This document shows, piece by piece, positions 51,766-60,259 of a stretch of DNA of 64,000 nt. The notes beneath the pieces were generated by a model, which had not been told where the DNA came from, did no database searches, and saw nothing but the letters and a program-made list of their open reading frames with translations. The stretch is from positions 124,001 through 188,000 of the forward strand of contig NZ_CABDUX010000001.1 in the NCBI RefSeq assembly GCF_901411515.1, given 5' to 3'. Origin of the DNA: Raoultibacter phocaeensis (GTDB lineage: Bacteria > Actinomycetota > Coriobacteriia > Coriobacteriales > Eggerthellaceae). The position numbers and the translations under genes are program-made. Numbering within the stretch: position 1 is the first letter of the stretch; every line of letters begins with the position of its first letter.

Positions 51766-51796
51766 TTGACCCTCAACCATGTTGAGGGTTTAGCCT
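51766..51796 (+). promoter_or_regulatory. MerR-type promoter of the flavin-reductase operon
   Basis: TTGACC (51766-51771) is followed after 19 bp by a weak -10 TAGCCT (51791-51796). The spacer holds the perfect dyad ACCCTCAAC (51769-51777) - CAT - GTTGAGGGT (51781-51789). An over-long spacer filled by a palindrome is the hallmark of promoters activated by MerR-family proteins, and a merR gene follows the operon. The rest of 51499-51870 shows no gene. Confidence 0.7.
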
Positions 51797-51870
51797 TGAA
51801 TGTGTCGATTGTGTGTATGGGATATGAAGAGATGTGCACGATCACCCTGCAAGAAAGAGGAGGGAAGGAT

Positions 51871-53583
51871 ATGACCAAAAGCAAGCTATCAAGACGCGAC
51901 TTTCTCAAAGGCGTAGGCGTCACGGGCGTTGCAGGCGCGTTCGCGCTCTCGGGTGCGCCGGTAGCCTTCGCCGAAGACGGTGCGGAAACGAGCGGAGCAG
52001 CTGAAAGCAATCCGTATTCCAGCGCGCTCGGCGACGAGGCGACGCTGCTGCCCATGCGCAAGGCCGAATGCCCCGGCCCCCACGGACCGATTGCCTTCGA
52101 AGATCGAGCCATTGCCGATGATGAGATCGTCGGCACCGAGGACACCGAAGTGCTCATCATCGGCGCTGGTATCGGCGGCATCATGGCCAGCCTGAAAGCA
52201 GCTGAAGAAGGCGCGCGGGTGCTCATGATCGAGAAGATGACCGAAGGCCGTTCAGCGTGGGAGAGTTTCGGCGCTACGCAAGCCACATTCCAGAAAGAAC
52301 AGGGCATCGAGATCGACGACGCCCAGCTCATCGATGAGATTCTCCGCGCAAGCGATTGGCGTGCCGATCCCGAAGTCGTCACATCGTACGTGAAGAATTC
52401 CGGAGCGGTGGCCGATTTCTGGCAGGCGATGTTCGACAAAACAGGCACGGGCTGGGAGATATACAAGTTTGACCAAGCTCCTAACTACAACGGATTTCCC
52501 GTTATCGATTCTTACGTGAACTTCCACATGCCTGAAGGCATCTCGAAAACGTGGCTGTTCGGCCTGTACGTATGCGAAGATCTTCTCAAGGCGGGCTCGA
52601 TGCATCCCAACTGGGAAGTTCGCTACGAAACGCCGGCCGTCCAGCTGGTGAAGGACGGCGACCGCGTGACCGGCGCAATCGCCAAGACGAATGACGGCTA
52701 TATCCGCATCAACGCATCCAAGGGCGTGCTTCTGGCCACCGGCGGCTACGATGCCAATCCCGATATGATGCAGGCGTGGGTGCGCCCGGAAGATTACGAA
52801 TACTCCTCCTGGTGGAACCCCAGCTGGGGAACTACAGGCGACGGCCACATGATGGGCTTGTCCGTGGGAGCCGAGATGGATTCTCTGCCGCAACCCGTCA
52901 TGAACTTCTCCAACGCGACCCCCGATACCTTCGTCGAGAAGCGCGTGTACTTCCCTGGAGCTATGAACTGGGGGATCATGGTTACCGAAGAGGGCAACCG
53001 GTTCACCAACGAGAACAATCCGCGCCAGTACGCCGGCAATGCCATGAACCTGCAGATCCGCCGAGGCCATACCTGCTACTTCATCTTCGACGAAGCGATG
53101 ATCGCAAGCTCCCTCGAAAAGGGCGGCGAAGCGGCTGAGAAGCAGCTGGAAAGCGACGAGGCCAAGGGCTATCTGTTCCGCGCTTCCTCGATCGCCGAAG
53201 TCGCCCAGATGGCCGGCATCGACGGGACGGCTCTTGAGGCCACCATCAACGAGTACAACCAGCTGTTTGCCGACAAGGTAGAGCGCGATCCTGAGTACTA
53301 CCGCTACACCGGCAACAACCAACCTTTCACGGGCGGCACGTACTATGCGCTCGTCACCACCAACGTCATTCTCGCTACTGTGGGAGGCTTGGCCATCAAC
53401 GGCAACGCCCAGGTGCTCGACACCGCTGGAAAACCCATCGAAGGGCTGTACGCTACCGGCAACGCTTCTGGCAGCTTCTATTCTGGAAACTATCCGCGTC
53501 ACATCCCCGGCACATCCGTGGGCCGCGCCGCTACCTTCGGCTATGTGGCTGCTGATCATATGGTGAACGGAGGTCAGGCATGA
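51871..53583 (+). CDS. TAT-exported FAD reductase (fumarate/urocanate reductase-like)
   Basis: A 570-residue flavoprotein. The twin-arginine signal is 'LSRRDFLKGVGVTGVAGAFALSGAPVAFA'. The FAD-binding site is 'VLIIGAGIGGIMASLKAAEEGARVLMIEK' and the C-terminal FAD segment is 'NYPRHIPGTSVGRAATFGYVAADHM'. This is the flavin half of fumarate- and urocanate-reductase-like enzymes. The usual haem domain is not fused to it but is encoded by the next gene, whose ATG overlaps the stop. The enzyme should reduce an unsaturated or other electron acceptor outside the membrane, fed by the cytochrome. ATG 51871 follows GGGAAGG. The acceptor is unknown. Confidence 0.9.
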   Translation: MTKSKLSRRDFLKGVGVTGVAGAFALSGAPVAFAEDGAETSGAAESNPYSSALGDEATLLPMRKAECPGPHGPIAFEDRAIADDEIVGTEDTEVLIIGAGIGGIMASLKAAEEGARVLMIEKMTEGRSAWESFGATQATFQKEQGIEIDDAQLIDEILRASDWRADPEVVTSYVKNSGAVADFWQAMFDKTGTGWEIYKFDQAPNYNGFPVIDSYVNFHMPEGISKTWLFGLYVCEDLLKAGSMHPNWEVRYETPAVQLVKDGDRVTGAIAKTNDGYIRINASKGVLLATGGYDANPDMMQAWVRPEDYEYSSWWNPSWGTTGDGHMMGLSVGAEMDSLPQPVMNFSNATPDTFVEKRVYFPGAMNWGIMVTEEGNRFTNENNPRQYAGNAMNLQIRRGHTCYFIFDEAMIASSLEKGGEAAEKQLESDEAKGYLFRASSIAEVAQMAGIDGTALEATINEYNQLFADKVERDPEYYRYTGNNQPFTGGTYYALVTTNVILATVGGLAINGNAQVLDTAGKPIEGLYATGNASGSFYSGNYPRHIPGTSVGRAATFGYVAADHMVNGGQA

Positions 53584-53987
53584 GAACGTCTACTTTGAGC
53601 ATGAAAGCGGCTATGGCGCTTGCCCTTGCAGCCTTGATGTCGGTGATCGCCCTTGCAGGTTGTGCAGCTGCACCGGCAAGCAACGAAACCGATAAGGGGG
53701 GCGGTGACGCGACCACCCAACAGACCGCAGCCGATCCCACCGATCCTACCGGCGTTTACGTGTCCGACGAGGCGTGCCTTGCTTGCCACGGGGGATCGTA
53801 CGAGGCGCACGCGGCAGAAACGGCAGATTACGGTCAGTGGAACCCGCATGCATCCATCCACGGAGGCTACAGCTCCTGCGACAACTGCCACGAAAAAGGC
53901 CAGGAGCTCACCAAAAACTGGTGCGCGAACTGCCATCCCTACTCTGCAGAAGGATCTTCGTACTACCAAGAACCGCTGTTCCTGTAG
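53580..53987 (+). CDS. Tri-haem cytochrome c lipoprotein
   Basis: A 135-residue protein. It has a lipoprotein signal ending 'SVIALAGC' (lipid Cys near residue 27), then a Ser/Thr/Gly-rich linker and three haem c sites: 'CLACHGG', 'CDNCHEK' and 'CANCHPY'. It would be anchored on the outer face of the membrane and pass electrons from the quinone pool to the flavin reductase, replacing the haem domain of one-piece enzymes such as Fcc3. The ATG overlaps the flavin-reductase stop (ATGA). A GC-rich hairpin follows the gene. Confidence 0.93.
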   Translation: MRTSTLSMKAAMALALAALMSVIALAGCAAAPASNETDKGGGDATTQQTAADPTDPTGVYVSDEACLACHGGSYEAHAAETADYGQWNPHASIHGGYSSCDNCHEKGQELTKNWCANCHPYSAEGSSYYQEPLFL

Positions 53988-54010
53988 AATAAGCATCATC
54001 GATTCCTTCC

Positions 54011-54046
54011 GACCCCCGGCCCGGTATCCTTCCAAGGCCGGGGGTC
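54011..54046 (+). terminator. Hairpin after the cytochrome gene
   Basis: GACCCCCGGCC (54011-54021) and GGCCGGGGGTC (54036-54046), 11-bp arms, lie 24 bp after the stop. There is no T-run, so termination may be partial and allow read-through to merR. Confidence 0.55.
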
Positions 54047-54115
54047 GCCCGCAAAGAGCAGCGCGGCAAACGGGAGGCCGCATACGATCGGTTTTCGCTG
54101 AAACGAAAGGCGATC

Positions 54116-54159
54116 GCATGCGAGCACGCGAATGCGAGCGCAAACGCGTGCTCGCATGC
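54116..54159 (+). promoter_or_regulatory. Strong hairpin just before the merR ribosome-binding site
   Basis: GCATGCGAGCACGCG (54116-54130) and CGCGTGCTCGCATGC (54145-54159) pair perfectly over 15 bp. The ATG of merR is 19 bases downstream. It may be an operator or an RNA structure that tunes translation. Confidence 0.5.
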
Positions 54160-54177
54160 AGCGTCAGGGAGGATCAC

Positions 54178-54987
54178 ATGTATCGAATGAAACAGTTTGC
54201 GGCCATGACTGGAATGACCCAATCGAAGGTACGGTTCTACGAGAAACATGGACTCGTGCTGTCCGATCGGACAGAAAACGGGTATCGGGTATTCACGCCC
54301 GAGGATGCATTCCGCTCGAATGCGTTCCGCGTGCTTCTGCAATACGGGTTCAGCATCAGCGAGGCCATCGAGATGCTCGACGCCAAGCAAGATACCGACG
54401 AATTCCGCACGTCTCTGCAAGAGCAGCAGGTAAGGCTGAACAGAGAGCAGATACTGCTTGAGTATCGCCAGCGCCGCATTCGCGGAGTGCTCGAATTCCT
54501 GTGCTCCGACGCAGGACTGCAATTCAAGGAAGTTACCCTTCCGGATTACCTCTACATTAACGCCTCTTATGGGCGGGACTTCTCCGTCTCTCTGGAGAAC
54601 GAGAGCGTGCTGGCGGAATTCTACACACTCCTGAGTGTGACCAGCTGCGCCCGCATCGTGAAGCGCGACAATCTGCTCGACGAGAGCGACGCAGTGGATC
54701 CCGACTACATCAACACGCTTTCCGTTGAAGAAAGCCACTACTTGAGCGACTACGCCAAACAGCGCGTGAAGCGCTTAGAGCTCGGGCGGTGCGTTCGCTT
54801 CGGACGCCGTGTCACCCGCGCGGAGAGCATCCAGAAAGAAACCTTCGACGAGCTGTTCGAATACCTAGACGAGCGCAACCTTGAAATCCGCGGCGACATC
54901 ATGCTCATGCCGTCGTTTTTAAATCTCGACGGCGAAGGCAGCGATATCGAGATCCTGTACGTACCCGTGAAGGATGTTCGATCGTAA
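54178..54987 (+). CDS. MerR-family regulator
   Basis: The protein has 269 residues. The winged helix is 'MYRMKQFAAMTGMTQSKVRFYEKHGLVLSDRTENGYRVFTPEDA', followed by a dimerisation helix ('DEFRTSLQEQQVRLNREQILLEYRQRRI') and a C-terminal domain of about 150 residues of the effector-binding kind. It has no metal-site cysteines in the usual place, so it probably senses an organic compound. GGAGG precedes ATG 54178. It follows the flavin-reductase/cytochrome operon, whose promoter has a MerR-type palindrome, and is the clear candidate for its activator. Confidence 0.92.
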   Translation: MYRMKQFAAMTGMTQSKVRFYEKHGLVLSDRTENGYRVFTPEDAFRSNAFRVLLQYGFSISEAIEMLDAKQDTDEFRTSLQEQQVRLNREQILLEYRQRRIRGVLEFLCSDAGLQFKEVTLPDYLYINASYGRDFSVSLENESVLAEFYTLLSVTSCARIVKRDNLLDESDAVDPDYINTLSVEESHYLSDYAKQRVKRLELGRCVRFGRRVTRAESIQKETFDELFEYLDERNLEIRGDIMLMPSFLNLDGEGSDIEILYVPVKDVRS

Positions 54988-55047
54988 CCGCGCGCGAACT
55001 CAGCCGTGGCCCGGCCGCCGTTCCAACCGATACCGCAATGACTTCCA

Positions 55048-55072
55048 CCATCCTCGCTGTTCTCGAGGATGG
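55048..55072 (+). repeat. Hairpin in front of a membrane-protein gene
   Basis: CCATCCTCG (55048-55056) and CGAGGATGG (55064-55072) lie between merR and the next start. The right arm contains the GAGG that is the only ribosome-binding candidate, so pairing could mask it. Confidence 0.4.
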
Positions 55073-55090
55073 GTTCGCAGCTGTTCGCCC

Positions 55091-55546
55091 ATGGCCTACA
55101 ATGCAAGGGAAACGATTGCGCTGCACGAAGGGAGATCGACGAACGCCCGCAGAAAATATCCGCTCGATGATGAGGAGGAGCGGTACCTCGTTTTGAACCT
55201 TGCCGCTTCGCAGGGTCTTCTGGTAGTGCTCGGGTTTGCGGGCGCCCTCGTGTTGACCGGATTTGCTTCCGGCGACTGGCCTCAGGCGGTCTTCGGATTC
55301 GGATGGATTCGCTCCGTCGTCGATGCGATGACAGCCAATCTTCCGTATACCGCAATCGCAGGCCTTGCGCTCGCATGCCTGTTTCTCGCCGTTGCCATTG
55401 CGCATGCCGTCTACGATTTCACAGAGCTGCTTATCGAGCGACGAAAGATGAGCCACGAGCCAGACTACTTCCACGGCTCTGTTCCCAACCGCATCATCCT
55501 CGATGCGATCGAAAAAGAGCAGCACCGCGATCAAGACGATAGGTGA
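55091..55546 (+). CDS. Hypothetical two-helix membrane protein
   Basis: The protein is 151 residues from ATG 55091; a longer in-frame opening to 54974 is Arg-rich and unlikely. Two hydrophobic helices lie at about 40-63 ('AASQGLLVVLGFAGALVLTGF') and 80-105 ('TAIAGLALACLFLAVAIAHAVYDF'). The charged N-terminus has 'KYPLDDEEERYLVLNL' and the C-terminus is 'HGSVPNRIILDAIEKEQHRDQDDR'. I do not recognise a family. It lies between merR and the copper ATPase, convergent with the latter. Confidence 0.6.
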   Translation: MAYNARETIALHEGRSTNARRKYPLDDEEERYLVLNLAASQGLLVVLGFAGALVLTGFASGDWPQAVFGFGWIRSVVDAMTANLPYTAIAGLALACLFLAVAIAHAVYDFTELLIERRKMSHEPDYFHGSVPNRIILDAIEKEQHRDQDDR

Positions 55547-55657
55547 AACGCGCAATGCATTGTTTGTAAGGGCTCGTCAGCGCTATTTTCGCTCGCATGC
55601 GTATCTCTCGCCGGTACATGGGCGCGCGACCGAATTGCACTGGACGGCGCTCTTCGG

Positions 55658-58381
55658 TTAGCCTGCGATCTTCGCCTCGTATCCGGCATCGACCACGGCG
55701 GCGATCAATGCATCGTCGGCCACGTCGGCGGAAAGCTTCGCCGTCGCCGTGCCGGCATCGAGATCCACCGAGGCCCCTTCCACGCCGTCGATTCCCTCGA
55801 GCGCCTTCCTCACGTGCGCAACGCAGTGTTGGCACATCATACCCTCAACATCCAAAACCTTTTCCATGATGGTGTCCTTTCCATTCTCTCTCGTATCGTC
55901 GTCAACAAGCTGAGCCTTCGTTGCACCCGCCAAAGCCGCATCGGTAGTTTCATCCATAGAGTCCGCCGATGCCAGTTCGGTCCGTGCCGTCTCCGAAAGC
56001 TCGGAAGGGCCCTCGGCCGCAAGGCGCGCGGGCTTCCATCGGCGCAGCCGAAGCGCGTTTCCTACCACGAACACCGAACTCAAGCTCATGGCAGCCGCTG
56101 CAATCATGGGGTTCAAGTTGATCCCGATGCCTGCGAGCACGCCCGCCGCAATCGGTATGCAGATGGCGTTGTAGAACAGCGCCCAGAACAGGTTTTGCTT
56201 GATGTTGCGCATGGTTGCGCGCGACAGCCCGATCGCCGAAGGCACGTCGACCAGATCGCTGTGCATGAGCACGATATCGGCGCTTTCGATGGCGATATCG
56301 GTACCCGCTCCAATGGCGATGCCCACATCGGCGCGTGCAAGGGCGGGAGCGTCGTTGATCCCGTCGCCCACCATGGCAACGGTGCCGCGCGCGGAAAGCT
56401 CGCGAACCGTCCTCTCTTTGTCTTGCGGAAGCACGCCCGCAATCACCGTGTCTACGCCGACGCGGCGCTGGATGGCTGCAGCCGTGCGCTCGTTGTCGCC
56501 CGTAAGCATGACCGTCGAGATGCCCATCTGCCGCAGCTCGTCGATCGCGAGCTTGCTCGTGGGCTTCACCACATCGGCTACCGCGATAAGCCCGACGAGA
56601 CGGCCCGCACGGGCGAAGTACAGCACCGTTTTGCCGTCGTCGGCGAGCGCCTGCGCCTGATCGCGGTAGAACGAAGCGTCGATGCCTCGTGCCTCCATCA
56701 TACGGAGATTGCCGGCAAAGCACTCGTCGCCCTCGACGGTGGCTGCTATACCTTCCCCCGGTATCTGGGAGAACGTCTCGACGGTACTCGGCAACGCATT
56801 GCGCGCTCCCGCGAAGGCGACAACGGCCTGCGCAAGCGGATGCTCAGAGCGCACCTCGACACTCGCCGCGAATGACAGAAACGCATGCTCGGCCGATCCC
56901 TCAAAACTTCCATCCGCATTGGCTCCAGCTGCTGTGTCGCCGCTCCTTTCCGCGCCCGCAAAACCCGTAGCCCCGACCACGATCACATCGGTCACCTGGG
57001 GCTTGCCCTGCGTAATGGTGCCTGTCTTGTCGAGCACAACGGTCGAGACGCCGTGAGCCGTTTCGAGCGCTTCGGCGGACTTCACGAGAATGCCGCTTGC
57101 CGCGCCGCGACCCGTTCCCACCATGATGGCGGTCGGCGTAGCAAGGCCGAGCGCACAGGGGCACGAAATTACGAGTACGGTAACGGCATGGGAAAGCGCA
57201 ACCTCAAGCGTACCGCCGAGCACGATCCACACGATGAACGTCACAATCGCGATAACGATGACGATGGGTACGAATACGCCCGATATCTTGTCAGCCATCT
57301 TCTCGATGGGCGCTTTCGAGCTCGTCGCCTCGTCAACGAGGCGGATGATGTTGGCGAGTGCGGTTTCTTCGCCAACCTTTTCAGCACGCATGGTAAACCA
57401 GCCCGAGCTCAACACCGTTGCCCCGGTCACCGGATCGCCCGGCCCCTTTTCCACCGGAACGCTCTCGCCTGTAATCACCGATTCGTCAAGCGTCCCCGCG
57501 CCTTCAACGAGCACGCCGTCGGCGGGAACGCCCTCCCCCGCCTTTACCACGAGCAGATCGCCCGCGTGCACGTTTTCCGCAGGAACGACCTCTTCGACAT
57601 CGTTCACAAGGCGCGTAGCGGTTTTGGGAGAGAGGTCCATGAGCTTGGATATCGCATCGGTAGTCTTGCCCTTGGCGCGCGCCTCGAAGTACTTACCGAG
57701 CGTGATGAGTGTGAGGATCATCGCAGCCGATTCGAAGTACAAGTCCATCGCAGCCAGATGCGCCGTGTGAGCGTTACCCCAGCCGATGGCCCAACCGATC
57801 TTGTAGATCGCGTAGATGCCGTAGACGGTCGATGCCGTGGCGCCAAGCGCGATGAGCGAATCCATGTTGGGAGAGCGGTGGAATAGCGCCTTGAAGCCCA
57901 CTCTGAAGAACTTGAAGTTGACGAAAATAACGGGCAGCAACAGCAAGAACTGAGTGAACGCGAACACAAGCACGTTTTCTTCACCGAGGAAGATGCTCGG
58001 AAGCGGCCAGCCGAACATGTGGCCCATCGACAGATAGAACAAAGGAACGGTGAACACGAACGAGATGATCAGGCGCGTTTTGACCGCCTTAGCCTCCTTC
58101 GCCGCCGCGTTCACAGGCGCAACCGATCCGCGCGAGGCAGGTGCGCCTTCCTGGTTTCGAGAAATGTCAACGCGCGGTTCGGCGCCGTAGCCCGCCTTGT
58201 CGATGGCCGCAGTAAGGGCCTCAATCGTTGCGGGCGCGCCGTCGTAGTCAACGTCCATCGAATTCTTGAGCAGGTTCACCGTGGCTTTCTCCACTCCGGG
58301 AACTGCGTTTGCGGTTTTTTCGACGCGCGCCGAGCACGCCGCACAGGTCATGCCCGTCACATCGAATGTTTGCTTCATCAT
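55658..58381 (-). CDS. copA: Copper-exporting P1B-type ATPase with C-terminal CopZ-like domain
   Basis: The protein has 907 residues. N-terminal metal domain 'DVTGMTCAACSARVEKTA'; transmembrane copper site 'VISCPCALGLATP'; phosphorylation Asp in 'VLDKTGTITQGKPQ'; 'MVGDGINDAPALARADVGIA' in the hinge. It pumps Cu(I) out of the cell. After the last helices, a second metal domain starts at residue 839 ('MEKVLDVEGMMCQHCVAHVRKALEG') and ends the protein. That domain is a complete CopZ-like chaperone of 69 residues preceded in the DNA by AAAGGA and ATG 55867. It may therefore be made both as part of CopA and alone. CsoR is encoded 26 bp upstream. Confidence 0.95.
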   Translation of the reverse strand: MMKQTFDVTGMTCAACSARVEKTANAVPGVEKATVNLLKNSMDVDYDGAPATIEALTAAIDKAGYGAEPRVDISRNQEGAPASRGSVAPVNAAAKEAKAVKTRLIISFVFTVPLFYLSMGHMFGWPLPSIFLGEENVLVFAFTQFLLLLPVIFVNFKFFRVGFKALFHRSPNMDSLIALGATASTVYGIYAIYKIGWAIGWGNAHTAHLAAMDLYFESAAMILTLITLGKYFEARAKGKTTDAISKLMDLSPKTATRLVNDVEEVVPAENVHAGDLLVVKAGEGVPADGVLVEGAGTLDESVITGESVPVEKGPGDPVTGATVLSSGWFTMRAEKVGEETALANIIRLVDEATSSKAPIEKMADKISGVFVPIVIVIAIVTFIVWIVLGGTLEVALSHAVTVLVISCPCALGLATPTAIMVGTGRGAASGILVKSAEALETAHGVSTVVLDKTGTITQGKPQVTDVIVVGATGFAGAERSGDTAAGANADGSFEGSAEHAFLSFAASVEVRSEHPLAQAVVAFAGARNALPSTVETFSQIPGEGIAATVEGDECFAGNLRMMEARGIDASFYRDQAQALADDGKTVLYFARAGRLVGLIAVADVVKPTSKLAIDELRQMGISTVMLTGDNERTAAAIQRRVGVDTVIAGVLPQDKERTVRELSARGTVAMVGDGINDAPALARADVGIAIGAGTDIAIESADIVLMHSDLVDVPSAIGLSRATMRNIKQNLFWALFYNAICIPIAAGVLAGIGINLNPMIAAAAMSLSSVFVVGNALRLRRWKPARLAAEGPSELSETARTELASADSMDETTDAALAGATKAQLVDDDTRENGKDTIMEKVLDVEGMMCQHCVAHVRKALEGIDGVEGASVDLDAGTATAKLSADVADDALIAAVVDAGYEAKIAG

Positions 58382-58407
58382 AAAGCTCCTTGCTTGGATG
58401 CGGGCGA

Positions 58408-58752
58408 TTAGCGCGAGAAGCGCTTCATGAGCTGCATGACCTCTTCGATCACCTCGTCGTTACCCTGTCGAATCTGCTCGACAACGCATGTTTCGAGATG
58501 ATCTTGCAAGAGCATGCCCGACACGCTGCGGATAGCGCTTTCGGCAGCGGCGAGCTGCACGAGCACGTCGCCGCAGTAGCGGTTGTCGTCAAGCATGTTC
58601 TTGACGCCGTTCAGCTGCCCGATCGCTCGGTTCAGCCGCTTTTGCAGATCAGCCTGAAACTCGGTGCTGCGCGGTGTTTGCTTATGGTGGCAGCAGCCGA
58701 TAGCGGCTGCCCCGCTTGCGTTCGCTTGTTCTGCATTGGTATGGTCGCCCAT
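58408..58752 (-). CDS. csoR: CsoR-type copper-sensing repressor
   Basis: A 114-residue, all-helical repressor. The Cu(I) ligands are Cys in 'DDNRYCGDVLVQ', then His and Cys in 'LQDHLETCVVEQ', the CsoR Cys-His-Cys pattern. The N-terminal 25 residues add 'GCCHHKQ', a possible extra metal site not needed by the family. It starts 26 bp before copA on the same strand, so the two are cotranscribed. Two palindromic boxes, one in the promoter and one in the leader, are the likely sites. Binding of Cu(I) should release it. Confidence 0.95.
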   Translation of the reverse strand: MGDHTNAEQANASGAAAIGCCHHKQTPRSTEFQADLQKRLNRAIGQLNGVKNMLDDNRYCGDVLVQLAAAESAIRSVSGMLLQDHLETCVVEQIRQGNDEVIEEVMQLMKRFSR

Positions 58753-58768
58753 GTTCTCACCTTCTCGT

Positions 58769-58829
58769 ATGCCCCCAGGGGGTATGTCTTAGTTCGAAAA
58801 CAGTATATACCCCCTATGGGTATAGTCAA
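58769..58829 (-). promoter_or_regulatory. csoR-copA promoter with two CsoR boxes
   Basis: On the minus strand TTGACT (58829-58824) and TATACT (58807-58802) are separated by 16 bp. The spacer is the CsoR-type palindrome ATACCCATAGGGGGTA. A second box, ATGCCCCCAGGGGGTAT, lies at 58769-58785 in the untranslated leader. Confidence 0.75.
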
Positions 58830-58868
58830 GAGACAATTCGGCAACAGTGGTCGTACGGCAGATACGCA

Positions 58869-59219
58869 TCAGATCGGCTCGACACCAAGCACTACGAGGA
58901 TGCGAGCCATAACCTCGGCGAGCGTTTGATCGTCGAGCGATCCGACGATCTCGATAGCGTTTTCCCTTTCACGCACACCGAGATCAACAGCCCTGATGGC
59001 TTCGCACTGCACAAACCCATACACGGGATTACCCTCTGCGATCTTCACATGCAGAGGGTACCCGTTGTCGGTCGACGTAATGGGAACGAGCGTGGTGAGT
59101 GCCGAGGCCCGATTTACATGCCAAGGACTGACGACGACAGCAAAGTGCCGTCCCGCTGGTTCGTGTCGTTTCGATGGATTGAAATTGATGCTGACGATGT
59201 CACCCTGCTCGCATATCAC
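58869..59219 (-). CDS. mazF: MazF/PemK-type toxin
   Basis: A 116-residue endoribonuclease of the PemK fold. 'GDIVSINFNPSKRHEPAGRHFAVVVSPWHVNR' contains the conserved start with the usual 'G.e..grRpavVvs' pattern, and 'LVPITSTDNGYPLHVKI' follows. The GTG start at 59219 overlaps the antitoxin stop (GTGA). The longer frame to 59237 would overlap the antitoxin gene further and has no separate site. It should cut mRNA at short sequence motifs when free of MazE. Confidence 0.92.
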   Translation of the reverse strand: MICEQGDIVSINFNPSKRHEPAGRHFAVVVSPWHVNRASALTTLVPITSTDNGYPLHVKIAEGNPVYGFVQCEAIRAVDLGVRERENAIEIVGSLDDQTLAEVMARILVVLGVEPI

Positions 59220-59503
59220 CGAGACCACGCATCCCACTCGGCCCCTACCAGATCATCATCAGGCCACGCGTTTTCCGAAGAAGCCACCCCGCCTTTGTAA
59301 TGCTTGAACAACGCATCGAAGGTAACTCCTTTCGTCGGAACGATCCTTCGATGTGCCGCTTCCACAGGAACTAGCTCTATCCGACCTTGCTCGTTGACCT
59401 CGAAACCCACCTGATCGCCGCTTCGTAAACCAACCAGCCGAAGAACTTCGCGGGGAATGCGCACTGCTTCGGAGTTGCCCCACCTCGAAATCGTCGTTTC
59501 CAT
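59216..59503 (-). CDS. mazE: MazE-type antitoxin (AbrB fold)
   Basis: A 95-residue protein. 'TTISRWGNSEAVRIPREVLRLVGLRSGDQVGFEV' is the AbrB/MazE DNA-binding swapped hairpin. The C-terminal part, rich in acidic and aromatic residues ('SSENAWPDDDLVGAEWDAW'), would wrap around MazF. GGAGCG precedes the ATG. It is first in the operon and overlaps the toxin gene. No strong operator is obvious, although ATACGATATGTAT is present about 15 bp upstream. Confidence 0.93.
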   Translation of the reverse strand: METTISRWGNSEAVRIPREVLRLVGLRSGDQVGFEVNEQGRIELVPVEAAHRRIVPTKGVTFDALFKHYKGGVASSENAWPDDDLVGAEWDAWSR

Positions 59504-59644
59504 TGCGCGCTCCTTTGTATATACGATATGTATCTACAGTATAGCCCCTTACTGCTGCGCAGTCCAACAGATAACGCTTTTCTCGATAGACGTCATAGAC
59601 GCAGCCCTGAAAGCGCACCAGCACCGAACGAGCCGACCGACCGG

Positions 59645-60259
59645 TTACCGTCCGACAACGCGCACGCTTTCCCCCTCAACCACCAACGCCTCGTTATCGG
59701 TAATAACCCTCAAATCGAGCGTCGTACCGTACGAGGCGACGATTTCCTTCACTGCCTTGTCGAACTCCCAGTTGCCGGAATGGGGCACGGCGTAGAAATC
59801 GGTCAACCCCAGTCCTGAGCTGTTTTCGAGATCGGGAGCTTTGGCTCTGTCATCCATCGCGGCAGAGTACTCGATGTCGGGGGCGGCCACGATAGCCCCT
59901 GCCGATTCTCCGATATAGAGCGTTCCCTTGTCTACCTCCTCGGCAATCAGCCTGTCGACTCCCGTGCGCTTCATTTCCTGCAAGAGGTAAAACGTGTTGC
60001 CGCCCGCAACGTATATGCAGTCGTTTTTCTCAAGCTTCGCCTTCGCGACCTCGTAGGACGCTGTCGATACATCAAGCTCGTCGACGATCATGCCCAGCTT
60101 CTTGAGCCCCCGCTTCCCGAGCCGAATGAAAAAGCCGAGCTTCTCTACCCTGCTTGCCGTAGGAATGTACGTGACCGTTTTGCCCTTGAGATCGAATTCA
60201 AGCTCGGGCAACAAGGCCGCAACGTTTTGGAACATCGATACGAGCACGAGCGTTTTCAT
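59645..60259 (-). CDS. Peptidase E-like serine hydrolase (family S51)
   Basis: The protein is 204 residues from ATG 60259, with GGGAGG upstream. The nucleophile elbow is 'YIGESAGAIVAAPD' with the active Ser; 'YVAGGNTFYLLQEMKRTG' and 'LGLTDFYAVPHSG' with a His are further S51 motifs. Members cleave Asp-X dipeptides or cyanophycin-like products in the cytoplasm. The longer frame to 60352 lacks a ribosome-binding site. No link to the adjacent MazEF is evident. Confidence 0.9.
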   Translation of the reverse strand: MKTLVLVSMFQNVAALLPELEFDLKGKTVTYIPTASRVEKLGFFIRLGKRGLKKLGMIVDELDVSTASYEVAKAKLEKNDCIYVAGGNTFYLLQEMKRTGVDRLIAEEVDKGTLYIGESAGAIVAAPDIEYSAAMDDRAKAPDLENSSGLGLTDFYAVPHSGNWEFDKAVKEIVASYGTTLDLRVITDNEALVVEGESVRVVGR

